NCBI GenBank assembly: GCA_017517985.1
Contig: JAFWWX010000020.1
Span: 1 to 7,855 of the forward strand
Reading direction: 5' to 3'
From: Clostridia bacterium
GTDB taxonomy: Bacteria; Bacillota_A; Clostridia; Oscillospirales; CAG-382
Length of the DNA stretch: 7,855 bases
Below the pieces are notes generated by a model. It saw only the letters and a list, made by a program, of their open reading frames with translations, did no database searches and was not told the DNA's origin. Below, one piece after another: positions 1-6,496 of the stretch. The translations under genes and the position numbers were made by a program. Numbering within the stretch: position 1 is the stretch's first letter; the number at the start of each line of letters is the position of its first letter.

Positions 1-1023
1 CATTGTAGGCTGATTTTGTCCACCGCCACCTACAAATCCCGTCATATTGCCCATCATATTGCCTGCCATACCCATTCCCATAAAGCCTGCCATAGCGCCG
101 TTTTCATTTGCTGCTGCAGTATTCATAGCCTGAGCTGTTGCGCCTGCCAAGTGACCTCTCATCATATTGTCATCTCTACCCATAGCAGCACTGCGCTGAT
201 ACTCTGTAATTCTTGCTTCGTCCTCTTCGGTAGCATTAACAGAAGATACGCCAAACTCTACGATTTCAACACCACGTCTGTCACGCCATTTCGAAGATAA
301 AAGTTCGTTTAATTCGTCAGCAAGCTGCATTGTGTATGCAGGGATTGCACCATAATAAATATTGTTCTGCGAAATCTTGAACATTGCAGGTTGAAGTGCA
401 GTAAGTAATTCAGATTTCAGCTGACCGTCAATTTCATCTCTTGTAAAATCGTTTTCTACATTTGCACATACATTGGTATAGAAAAGCATCGGGTTTGTAA
501 TTCTGTAAGAATATTCGCCATGACAACGGATTTTAATATCAAGCGGAAAACCGATTGCCTGATCCATAATTCTGAAAGGAATCGGTGAAGGCGTTCCGTA
601 TTTATTACCCATAATTTCTTTTGTATTGAAATAATAAACTCTTTGATCTTTTGCAGGTTCGCCGCCGAAGGTAAAACGCTTACCAATTTCAGAAAAGCTC
701 TTTTTGATGTTTTCGCCAAGATTTCCGTAGAAAATACTCGGTTCTGTACCCGTATCATATACAAATTCACCGGGTTCGGCACAAAGCTCAACAACCTTGC
801 CTGATTCTACAATCATCATACATTGACCTTCGTTTACATTGATAATAGAGCCGTTTGAAATGATATTGTCTGTTCCTTTTTTGTTAGAGGAGCGACCTCC
901 TGTTCTTTTTTCACCTTTTACGCAGAGTGTATCTGCGTCTAAACTTTCACAGTAAAAATAGTCACGCCAAGAGTCCGCTAAAACTCCTGATAATGCTCCT
1001 ATACCTGCTTTTAATAATCCCAT
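1..1023 (-). CDS. SPFH-domain protein, YdjI / 'virion core protein' family (3' end cut by window edge)
   Basis: The frame stays open for 341 codons from the ATG at 1023 to base 1, so the C-terminus is missing. The N-terminus MGLLKAGIGALSGVLADSW, the block around residues 63-100 (NVNEGQCMMIVESGKVVE, then EPGEFVYDTGTEPSIF) and the later PFRIMDQAIGFPLDIKIRCHG segment (149-169) are typical of the stomatin/prohibitin-like COG4260 family that includes Bacillus subtilis YdjI. A helical stretch follows (about 192-280). After it comes an Ala/Gly/Met-rich tail (about 290-341), which in this family precedes a C-terminal zinc ribbon; that ribbon would lie outside the window. The protein is probably cytoplasmic and membrane-associated, as YdjI helps recruit PspA to membranes in B. 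subtilis. The ribosome binding site AGGAAGGAG (1032-1040) sits inside the end of the upstream gene, whose stop is only 3 bp away, so translation is probably coupled. Family assignment is firm; the role here is inferred. Confidence 0.88.
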   Translation of the reverse strand, partial: MGLLKAGIGALSGVLADSWRDYFYCESLDADTLCVKGEKRTGGRSSNKKGTDNIISNGSIINVNEGQCMMIVESGKVVELCAEPGEFVYDTGTEPSIFYGNLGENIKKSFSEIGKRFTFGGEPAKDQRVYYFNTKEIMGNKYGTPSPIPFRIMDQAIGFPLDIKIRCHGEYSYRITNPMLFYTNVCANVENDFTRDEIDGQLKSELLTALQPAMFKISQNNIYYGAIPAYTMQLADELNELLSSKWRDRRGVEIVEFGVSSVNATEEDEARITEYQRSAAMGRDDNMMRGHLAGATAQAMNTAAANENGAMAGFMGMGMAGNMMGNMTGFVGGGGQNQPTM

Positions 1024-1026
1024 AAT

Positions 1027-1617
1027 TTATTCTCCTTCCTGAATATATAAGTTTTCATCCATTACTGAATAATCTGTTATATCGTGTATATCTGTATTTG
1101 TGACAAGTCTTCCGTCTCCACCCATCTGCGGTGAAAACTTGTATGCACCTAAGTTTCTCGCCGTTGTAATCTCAATATTCGGGTGTAAATCCGAAAGATT
1201 ACATTTTACGGTAAATGCTTCACCTTGGTAAACAGTATGCTTTTCATCGGTATCAAGGCTAATTATTTCCACAGCATCTTTGTATCTCGGTATGACTAAA
1301 TACCATTCATCACCCTCGAAATCAAAATGCTGTATTTTGCTAATAGCTTCATCAGAAAGACTTTCAAAAACACCCTTTATATAGTTGTTTCTAAACTCCA
1401 TTCTTTCACCGTACCCTAAAAATGCTACTGCAAAATGCGACTGCCCTTCATAATTGTCAAATTCAAATACGTTGGCATATTCCGTTCGGTAATCAGCATC
1501 GTGATACGCCATACCGGGACCGTCATCCACATTTAGCTTTGGAGCAGAGCACCCAAAAAGGCTTGCTATAACGGTTAATATAGCCGCAAGTTTCATAATG
1601 TTTTTCACAGTCCTCAT
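1027..1617 (-). CDS. small lipoprotein of unknown function
   Basis: A 196-residue protein with a lipoprotein signal peptide: Arg/Lys at 2-9, a hydrophobic core at 10-21 and lipobox LFGC with Cys23 as the lipidation site. It should be exported and anchored to the outer face of the membrane. The mature part is mixed and rather acidic, with aromatic-rich strands such as EWYLVIPRY (104-112); I recognise no domain. I place the start at 1617, not at the in-frame ATG at 1656. The 1617 ATG follows a GGGGTGAT ribosome binding site and gives a standard signal peptide, while the 1656 start would add 13 residues, overlap the upstream gene by 35 bp and has no clear ribosome binding site. It lies 4 bp after the DUF3298 lipoprotein gene and 3 bp before the SPFH gene, so the three are almost certainly co-transcribed. 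Confidence 0.82.
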   Translation of the reverse strand: MRTVKNIMKLAAILTVIASLFGCSAPKLNVDDGPGMAYHDADYRTEYANVFEFDNYEGQSHFAVAFLGYGERMEFRNNYIKGVFESLSDEAISKIQHFDFEGDEWYLVIPRYKDAVEIISLDTDEKHTVYQGEAFTVKCNLSDLHPNIEITTARNLGAYKFSPQMGGDGRLVTNTDIHDITDYSVMDENLYIQEGE

Positions 1618-1620
1618 CTT

Positions 1621-1628
1621 ATCACCCC
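1621..1628 (-). promoter_or_regulatory. ribosome binding site that fixes the start of the small lipoprotein gene
   Basis: The minus strand reads GGGGTGATAAG just before the ATG at 1617. The TGA inside this site is also the stop codon of the upstream lipoprotein gene (1624-1622). A ribosome ending the upstream gene therefore stops on the next gene's binding site, which suggests translational coupling. Confidence 0.65.
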
Positions 1629-3154
1629 GCATACAATAATTCTTCAAAGCATTCATCTTCGGGAATGCCGTTTACTGTTCTCGGAAAACCGGATATGTCA
1701 ATCTCCATTCTCACCGTCCAACCATCCTCGGTCATTAAATCTACATAAGTTTCACCATCTGTCCAGCACGGTGTAAGATTCATTCCTTCTCCAATCTCAT
1801 GTTTATTCATATCAGGAACTACTTGCACTACCATTGGAATTTTCAATGTAACATCGTGTCCTTCATTAAATGTGTAATCATCATCGGTTATCTGTGGAGT
1901 TCCGTCTGATTCGTTTATCTTAAAGTTCGCCCAAATTTCTCGTGTTCCCAATATTTCAACACGCCTTTCAAGCTTAAAGGATGCAGGGTTGTTAAAAGCT
2001 GCCGTATAAACTGTTCCATCCTGAACTCCTTCCTCAATAAACAAAGTACTGAGTTTTGTGTTGTGGAGTTCTTGCACAATTTCAGGGGATGCTCCGTTTA
2101 TATCCCAAGTGTTGAACATATGATAGGCGTTATCACTCCACGAATCGGAATAGATATAATTTTTATTACCGATGTGCGCTAAATAAACATCAAAATCATA
2201 AGCGTAGTTTATTTCATCAGTAACAGTCTTTCCGTTTACCGTAACTGAAATCATGTTGTATGAGCCATAATCATCTGCCTTCGTTTCGATTTCAATACAA
2301 TCTTTTTTGTCGTCTGCTAAATCCAAATCAAAGTCGATTTTGTTTCCTTTTGGAAGCATTATAGCAAAGTTTTCTGCCGGTGCCTTTTTGTATTCATCAT
2401 TGATGATGTTAGGGTTATCATCAAAATATAGCTTTACAGAAAGCGGACCAACAGTATAGGCTGCAATATCATACGGGCTGAACCAAAATGTAATTCCCTG
2501 ATAATCTATTGTCCATTTATAATCATCGACTGAATAACCCTTGAAAATGTTCAACAACTGATTATCATTAAATTTTATGTAATCATATTTACTCGCAATT
2601 TCTGTTTCCAAAATATCAGGAAGTCCCTTTATGCTTGACATAACATCAGTAAGTACAAGTTCCTTGCCCGTTTTCGAATCAAGGTTTACTGTTTTATAAT
2701 AATAATCCGGATGTACTCCACCTGAATATACATATATATCTTCAAGGCAACTTACAATCTTTGTATCTGCTCTTTGCACATATACTTTTGAAATTCCTTC
2801 AAGATAAAGAGGATTGAACTCATCGCCCGATAAATCTTTAGCCGCCTCTACAAGCTCATACATCGTAGATTTTGCGTTTTTTAAGGCACCATCATTATGC
2901 TTTGAAAATGTCTTTTTAAGGTCAGGAAACTTTGCTTCATCTTCTTCCGAAAGCTTTAAGCTATTCCACGACACATTGGCAATAACATTATTTTCGTTCC
3001 ATTCCTCAATGTTTTTATCGCCAAGCATTACCGAAATAAATGATACATCTTCCTGATGCTCTTGAGGTTCAGTTTTATTTGGCGTTTTTTCGCAGGAGCA
3101 AAGAAAAAATACCATACAAATTGCAAGTCCTGCACTTATTGTTTTTCTCAGCAT
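1622..3154 (-). CDS. lipoprotein with RsiV/PdaC-like DUF4163-DUF3298 region
   Basis: A complete 510-residue lipoprotein. The signal peptide has Arg3/Lys4, a hydrophobic core and a lipobox LCSC with Cys21. A short polar linker (22-36) leads to a region at about 37-250 that matches the DUF4163/DUF3298 pattern. The hallmarks are YSGGVHPDYYYKTVNLD (143-159) followed by TGKELVLTDVM (162-172), then GITFWFSPYDIAAYTVGP (220-237) near the domain end. In B. subtilis this region forms the extracellular lysozyme-binding part of anti-sigma factor RsiV and occurs in deacetylase PdaC. Here there is no anti-sigma segment and no deacetylase domain. The rest (about 260-510) is beta-rich and ends in CWTDGETYVDL and GIPEDECFEELLYAG; I cannot name that domain. 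An AAAGGAG site (3163-3169), 8 nt from the ATG, supports the start. It could bind lysozyme or a cell-wall ligand, but that is inference. Confidence 0.85.
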   Translation of the reverse strand: MLRKTISAGLAICMVFFLCSCEKTPNKTEPQEHQEDVSFISVMLGDKNIEEWNENNVIANVSWNSLKLSEEDEAKFPDLKKTFSKHNDGALKNAKSTMYELVEAAKDLSGDEFNPLYLEGISKVYVQRADTKIVSCLEDIYVYSGGVHPDYYYKTVNLDSKTGKELVLTDVMSSIKGLPDILETEIASKYDYIKFNDNQLLNIFKGYSVDDYKWTIDYQGITFWFSPYDIAAYTVGPLSVKLYFDDNPNIINDEYKKAPAENFAIMLPKGNKIDFDLDLADDKKDCIEIETKADDYGSYNMISVTVNGKTVTDEINYAYDFDVYLAHIGNKNYIYSDSWSDNAYHMFNTWDINGASPEIVQELHNTKLSTLFIEEGVQDGTVYTAAFNNPASFKLERRVEILGTREIWANFKINESDGTPQITDDDYTFNEGHDVTLKIPMVVQVVPDMNKHEIGEGMNLTPCWTDGETYVDLMTEDGWTVRMEIDISGFPRTVNGIPEDECFEELLYAG

Positions 3155-3186
3155 AATATTAGCTCCTTTCTTTTTTTAAGGAAATT

Positions 3187-3238
3187 CTTCTTCTCAAAAA
3201 CCCTCAACTAAAACTATTTGAAGGCTTTTGAGAAGAAG
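3187..3238 (-). terminator. long imperfect hairpin, possible terminator or processing site
   Basis: The arms CTTCTTCTCAAAA (3187-3199) and TTTTGAGAAGAAG (3226-3238) are perfect 13-bp complements. Pairing extends inward through 3201-3207 with 3218-3224, with two mismatches, around a 10-nt loop. It lies between the acidic lipoprotein gene and the DUF3298 lipoprotein gene. On the minus strand the bases after it read AATTTCCTT, only a weak U-tract, so full intrinsic termination is doubtful. Partial termination or an RNA stability element is equally possible. Confidence 0.5.
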
Positions 3239-3256
3239 GGAGCGAAAGCTCCCTTC
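3235..3256 (-). terminator. second, GC-richer hairpin just after the acidic lipoprotein gene
   Basis: A perfect 9-bp stem, GAAGGGAGC (3235-3243) with GCTCCCTTC (3248-3256), and a 4-base loop that reads TTTC on the transcribed minus strand. It starts 15 bp after the stop at 3271 and shares 4 bases (3235-3238) with the longer hairpin. The minus-strand sequence after it is pyrimidine-rich (TTCTC) but is not a clean U-run. It is probably part of a 3' end or an attenuating structure. Confidence 0.45.
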
Positions 3257-3270
3257 CGCACATTTAAAGC

Positions 3271-3879
3271 TTATCTTTCAACGATAGTAAGCTCTTTGAA
3301 TAAGCCTTTCAAGTAATCATCTGTAAGGTCTTCGTCAAATGCACCGATTTTAAGACCGAAAAGTCCCTGATCCTCTGTGCCTTTGTATTCAAAGCCTACG
3401 AAAATTTCTTTGTATTCTTCTTCGTCATCTACTTCTTTGAATGTGTATCTGATAGCTTTTACAGGTTTACCCTCAAAGTCAATACCGAGTTCGGAAACTG
3501 TTTCTTCATATGATGCGAATTCTTCTTCATTTACTGCACCTGCAAAATAGTAATCTACAAAAGGTACATTACTGCCGATACCCTCATAGTATTTGTAACC
3601 CATAACTTCAGCGTCCCATGAATAATCAGTTGCGCAAAGTCCTACCATATCTCCTGAATCGAGGGGATCATCACCAACAAGAGTAAACTCTGCATCATCG
3701 GGCTTAGTAAGTGTGATAGGTGTTTCATCATCACCATATACTATGCCTACTTTTGCTACTGTGTCTTCAGAAACTTCAGTTCCCGGTTCGTCTACATCAA
3801 CATCACCATTTGTACCACCGCAAGCTGCAAGTGAAAATACCATCATTCCTGCCAAGAGTATTGCTAATAACTTTTTCAT
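3271..3879 (-). CDS. small acidic lipoprotein of unknown function
   Basis: A complete 202-residue protein. Its signal peptide has two Lys residues, a Leu/Ala/Met core and the lipobox LAAC with Cys20, followed by Gly-Gly, a usual context for surface lipoproteins of Gram-positive bacteria. A flexible acidic linker (about 24-40, DVDVDEPGTEVSED) tethers a soluble domain at about 42-202. That domain is strongly acidic, with a DDEEEYKEIF stretch (151-160), and alternates strands and short helices. I recognise no family; a small ligand-binding or accessory envelope protein is possible but unsupported. The ribosome binding site GGAGG (3889-3893) lies 9 nt before the ATG. It follows the DUF4428 gene by 32 bp with no terminator between, so they probably share a transcript. 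Two hairpins lie downstream. Confidence 0.8.
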   Translation of the reverse strand: MKKLLAILLAGMMVFSLAACGGTNGDVDVDEPGTEVSEDTVAKVGIVYGDDETPITLTKPDDAEFTLVGDDPLDSGDMVGLCATDYSWDAEVMGYKYYEGIGSNVPFVDYYFAGAVNEEEFASYEETVSELGIDFEGKPVKAIRYTFKEVDDEEEYKEIFVGFEYKGTEDQGLFGLKIGAFDEDLTDDYLKGLFKELTIVER

Positions 3880-3911
3880 AATAAAATTCCTCCAATAACT
3901 TAATATTTTAT

Positions 3912-4799
3912 TTAGTTAATTTTTGCTTCAGCTGCATCTGCTCGTCTTGTGTATTCTGCAAGACCGCCTGTATTCGCATCATCCATAGCGTTCATATTCT
4001 TTTGGATTTCTGCCTGTTGTTCCTCTGTCATTTCGCCACCTGCTTTTGCAACCTTTACTGCTTCGACTGCAGTTTTTGCAAAGCCGATTGCACCCATAAG
4101 ATTACGTTTTTCCTCTTTGTTCATTCCAAATTGGAAGAGTGCAGTATCTCCATCATAAACACCAAAGATACGATTGAAATGACGAATTGCATTTTCTGCA
4201 TATTTGAGATAATTTTCTTTTTCTCTATCGTTTGTAGCAAAGCAAACTGTAATTTCTTCTGTGATATACGGATGAGCACGAAGACCTTTTCTCATAGTGG
4301 TCATATCATCTCTTCCGCCAACCAATCTGATTTTAATACCACCTTCGCCAAATACCATTTCCTTCTTGCCATTTTCAGTTTCTTCTTCCGATTCTTCAAT
4401 GTAAGGCTCATAGCTTGATACCTGATCATAACGGAAAAGTTCTTTTGGATATTGTTCTTTACCATCTTTAGATCCGTCTATGATACGGAACATTCCGATA
4501 TCATCGAAAAATTCTATACCCTGACGGGATGTAGCAGAAGGGTATCTGTCTGACTTTTCACCTGCAAGAGCAACCTCCTTATATATTCGGTCAGAGCGTT
4601 TCATATACTCCATATGACCTCTTAGTTCATCTTTGGTGAACCTATACTTTTGGATATGGAATGAACACATATCATCGCACTTACCGCAGATATACTCATC
4701 ACCCTTGATTTTGGTTCGATTTAACATTCCACACTCTCCGCCACAGAAAGCGCAGGTTTTCTTTCCAAAAATGTTTTTAAAGAAATCGCCGAGTCCCAT
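3912..4799 (-). CDS. DUF4428-type zinc-finger protein
   Basis: A complete 295-residue protein with no signal peptide, so probably cytoplasmic. The N-terminus begins with a short amphipathic segment, MGLGDFFKNIFGKK. A Cys-rich zinc finger follows: Cys16-x2-Cys19 with Cys23, then Cys38-x2-Cys41 with Cys45, in the arrangement of the DUF4428 family. The middle (about 92-215) looks like a mixed alpha/beta domain of the kind that follows this finger in Firmicute proteins, with strands around GIEFFDDIGMFRII (94-107) and ITVCFATND (183-191). The tail (about 230-295) is helical and Ala/Glu-rich. Its molecular role is unknown; metal binding is inferred from the cysteines. A perfect AAAGGAGG site (4807-4814) 7 nt upstream fixes the start. 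It sits 32 bp after the SLH protein gene and 32 bp before the acidic lipoprotein gene, which suggests an operon. Confidence 0.85.
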   Translation of the reverse strand: MGLGDFFKNIFGKKTCAFCGGECGMLNRTKIKGDEYICGKCDDMCSFHIQKYRFTKDELRGHMEYMKRSDRIYKEVALAGEKSDRYPSATSRQGIEFFDDIGMFRIIDGSKDGKEQYPKELFRYDQVSSYEPYIEESEEETENGKKEMVFGEGGIKIRLVGGRDDMTTMRKGLRAHPYITEEITVCFATNDREKENYLKYAENAIRHFNRIFGVYDGDTALFQFGMNKEEKRNLMGAIGFAKTAVEAVKVAKAGGEMTEEQQAEIQKNMNAMDDANTGGLAEYTRRADAAEAKIN

Positions 4800-4831
4800 A
4801 GTTTTACCTCCTTTATGTTTTTAAGCATCCT

Positions 4832-6463
4832 TTAGTTTACAATATCGCTTGTGTCAACAACGTGTGTAGGCTGATATTTAACTACGATATCACCGCTTGA
4901 AGGTGTTACGCCTTCGTCTTTCTTGAATACGATTCCTACATTGTCACCTTTTACAGTTTCGTCCATAGACTTATTAAACATCTGCAAGTCTTCAGCCACA
5001 CCTATTGCAATAACCTTACCATCTCTTATAACAGAAACCTTTTCGCCTTTTTTAAGGATACCGTCTGCCACTCTGCCGATAAGAGTATTCTTACCTGATT
5101 CTAAAGTCCAATCATCAACGGGCATTGAGAAAGGTCCGTAAACCTTAACTGTATCAGTTGTTACCTTTGTGCCTTCTGCATCGGTAATTACACAGTAGAT
5201 ACCCTGACCGAGAAGAGTGTTTTCTTTTTCAACTGAAAGAACAAGTGCTGCACTTTCAGCATCTTTTGCATAATCTCCGTTTTTGATTGTTACTGCATCT
5301 CTGCGAACTTTGTACTGCCATTCATATGTGTACGGAGCTTTGCCGCCAAATACCTGAACCTCAAGTTCATATTTTGTGCCATATTCTACGCCATCTGAAC
5401 CTTCAGGCTGTTTGTGGATTGTAAGAGGTGTGTCCTGAATGTACTCCTGACTTCCGCCGTCAAAAGGTTTGGTTGGTGTGACAGAAACACCGGGATCAAC
5501 CGTCTGAGTAGGATCCTGAACCCCAATCTGAGGATCTTCAGGAGCTATATTTATCGGTTCATCTTCTTTTTCTTCGGTGTTCTGCTTGGTATTATCCTTT
5601 TCAGCATCTTCATCTTTATCTTTGTCTTCGTTTTCTTCGGTTTTGTTTATTATTTCTTTATCGTTGTTATCCTCTGTGTTTTTATTGCCGTCGGGATCAG
5701 ACATATCAAACCTTACTCTGTTACCTTCATCCATCATACGGGAAATAATTGCAGCAACCTCGCTTCTTTTGATATTATCATCAGGCTTGCAGTTGTGAAA
5801 TGCATCAACACCTGTTAAAATACCTGCACGATACATTTTATACACATAGTGAGCATATGTAGCTCCTGACTTAACATCAAGAATACTTCCGTTTGGAATA
5901 TTGTTTATTTCTTCAAATGCACTATCAGGAAGAGCACTTGCAAAGATTTCTATGTATCCTGCTCTTGTAGCATTTGCGTTATAGTCATAATTCTTTTTGA
6001 TTATGTTATTGATTTTGCAGTAATCAACATAAGGCTGATACCATGGAGTACCTGCTGTAAGAGTTACATTACCATTTAAGTATACCTGACTCATACAAGC
6101 CGCAAGCTTGATTGCTTCTGCGTATGTAAGAAGATCATCAGGCTTAAATTCTGTTGCACTCTTACCGTTGATGATGCCTGTGTAAACAGCTCCTACTACT
6201 TCATCGTGGTACCACGCATCTTCAGGGACATCAACAAAAGGATTTACAAGTTGGGGATGACCGCAAACTGTACATTTACCATCTTTGAAAGTGTGCTCGC
6301 CTACATTAAAGAGTTCAAAGCATACCTGACATTCTTCATAGTGACTGTTCATGTTCGCCATTTTCATAAGCTTGTGTTCGTGTTCTCCGTATGCCGCAAA
6401 GGCTGTTGTTGCCATAGAAAGCAGCATACACAACGATAGGATGATTGATAATGTTTTTTTCAT
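4832..6463 (-). CDS. secreted SLH-domain surface protein with Ig-like and EF-Tu domain-2-like modules
   Basis: A complete 543-residue protein. The signal peptide (1 to about 23) ends in TTAFA. Next come a Cys/His motif (28-69: CQVC at 45-48, CTVC at 64-67, plus several His) and three SLH repeats at about 74-124, 140-185 and 193-245, the first with the classic FVDVPEDAW. SLH trimers usually bind secondary cell-wall polymer, so the protein should be held on the cell surface. A charged Lys/Glu/Asp linker (about 255-303) and a Pro-rich stretch (304-335) lead to an Ig-like domain (about 350-442) with GGKAPYTYEW and IYCVITDAEG. The C-terminal 85 residues resemble domain 2 of EF-Tu: PFSMPVDD at 444-451, GRVADGILKKGEKV at 463-476, MFNKSMDE at 495-502 and GDNVGIVF at 506-513. 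No GTPase motif is present. AGAGG lies 8 nt before the ATG. The upstream gene ends 33 bp away and shares the last two modules. Confidence 0.9.
   Translation of the reverse strand: MKKTLSIILSLCMLLSMATTAFAAYGEHEHKLMKMANMNSHYEECQVCFELFNVGEHTFKDGKCTVCGHPQLVNPFVDVPEDAWYHDEVVGAVYTGIINGKSATEFKPDDLLTYAEAIKLAACMSQVYLNGNVTLTAGTPWYQPYVDYCKINNIIKKNYDYNANATRAGYIEIFASALPDSAFEEINNIPNGSILDVKSGATYAHYVYKMYRAGILTGVDAFHNCKPDDNIKRSEVAAIISRMMDEGNRVRFDMSDPDGNKNTEDNNDKEIINKTEENEDKDKDEDAEKDNTKQNTEEKEDEPINIAPEDPQIGVQDPTQTVDPGVSVTPTKPFDGGSQEYIQDTPLTIHKQPEGSDGVEYGTKYELEVQVFGGKAPYTYEWQYKVRRDAVTIKNGDYAKDAESAALVLSVEKENTLLGQGIYCVITDAEGTKVTTDTVKVYGPFSMPVDDWTLESGKNTLIGRVADGILKKGEKVSVIRDGKVIAIGVAEDLQMFNKSMDETVKGDNVGIVFKKDEGVTPSSGDIVVKYQPTHVVDTSDIVN
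4877..5137 (-). other. EF-Tu domain-2-like beta-barrel module in the SLH protein
   Basis: Residues 443-529 follow the order of EF-Tu domain 2 motif by motif. They read PF-x2-P-V-D-D, SG-x2-T, GRV-x2-G-x-LKKGE-x-V, MF-x-K-x2-DE, GDNVGIVF and finally SGDIVVK, where EF-Tu has the corresponding PFLLPIED, GRVERG, VGEEVEIVG, GVEMFRKLLDEG, GENVGVLL and GQVLAKP blocks. The comparison is made from memory of the EF-Tu sequence. Confidence 0.75.
5729..6244 (-). other. three SLH (S-layer homology) repeats
   Basis: Protein residues 74-245 of the surface protein. Repeat 1 (6092-6244) has FVDVPEDAW, then GIINGKSATEFKPDDLLTYAE. Repeat 2 (5909-6046) is more diverged: WYQPYVDYCKINNII, then NATRAGYIEIFA. Repeat 3 (5729-5887) has ILDV, AGILTG, then CKPDDNIKRSEVAAIISRMM. 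Together they form the usual three-part unit that anchors proteins to the cell wall. Confidence 0.88.
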
Positions 6464-6496
6464 ATTTGTTTACCTCTTTTCTTTAATTTTATATAG

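Noticed and set aside
16..300. Plus-strand Cys/His/Ser-rich open frame
   Set aside because: It is antisense to the Gly/Met/Ala-rich tail of the SPFH protein; the composition follows from that and there is no ribosome binding site support.
456..794. Minus-strand open frame of 112 codons inside the SPFH gene
   Set aside because: It lies in a different frame from the SPFH coding sequence (1023-1), which has clear family motifs; the 112-codon protein has no recognisable features.
1618..1656. Upstream ATG at 1656 as start of the small lipoprotein
   Set aside because: It lacks a good ribosome binding site, overlaps the previous gene and would put 13 extra residues before a normal signal peptide.
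4877..5137. A fragment or pseudogene of a real tuf gene
   Set aside because: The module is in frame within a complete exported protein, is well diverged from EF-Tu, and has no G-domain or domain-3 remnants next to it.
5414..5818. Plus-strand open frame rich in Phe/Ile/Val that looks like a membrane protein
   Set aside because: It is the complement of the Glu/Asp/Lys-rich linker of the SLH protein (GAA/GAT codons read as TTC/ATC). The minus-strand gene has full domain support.
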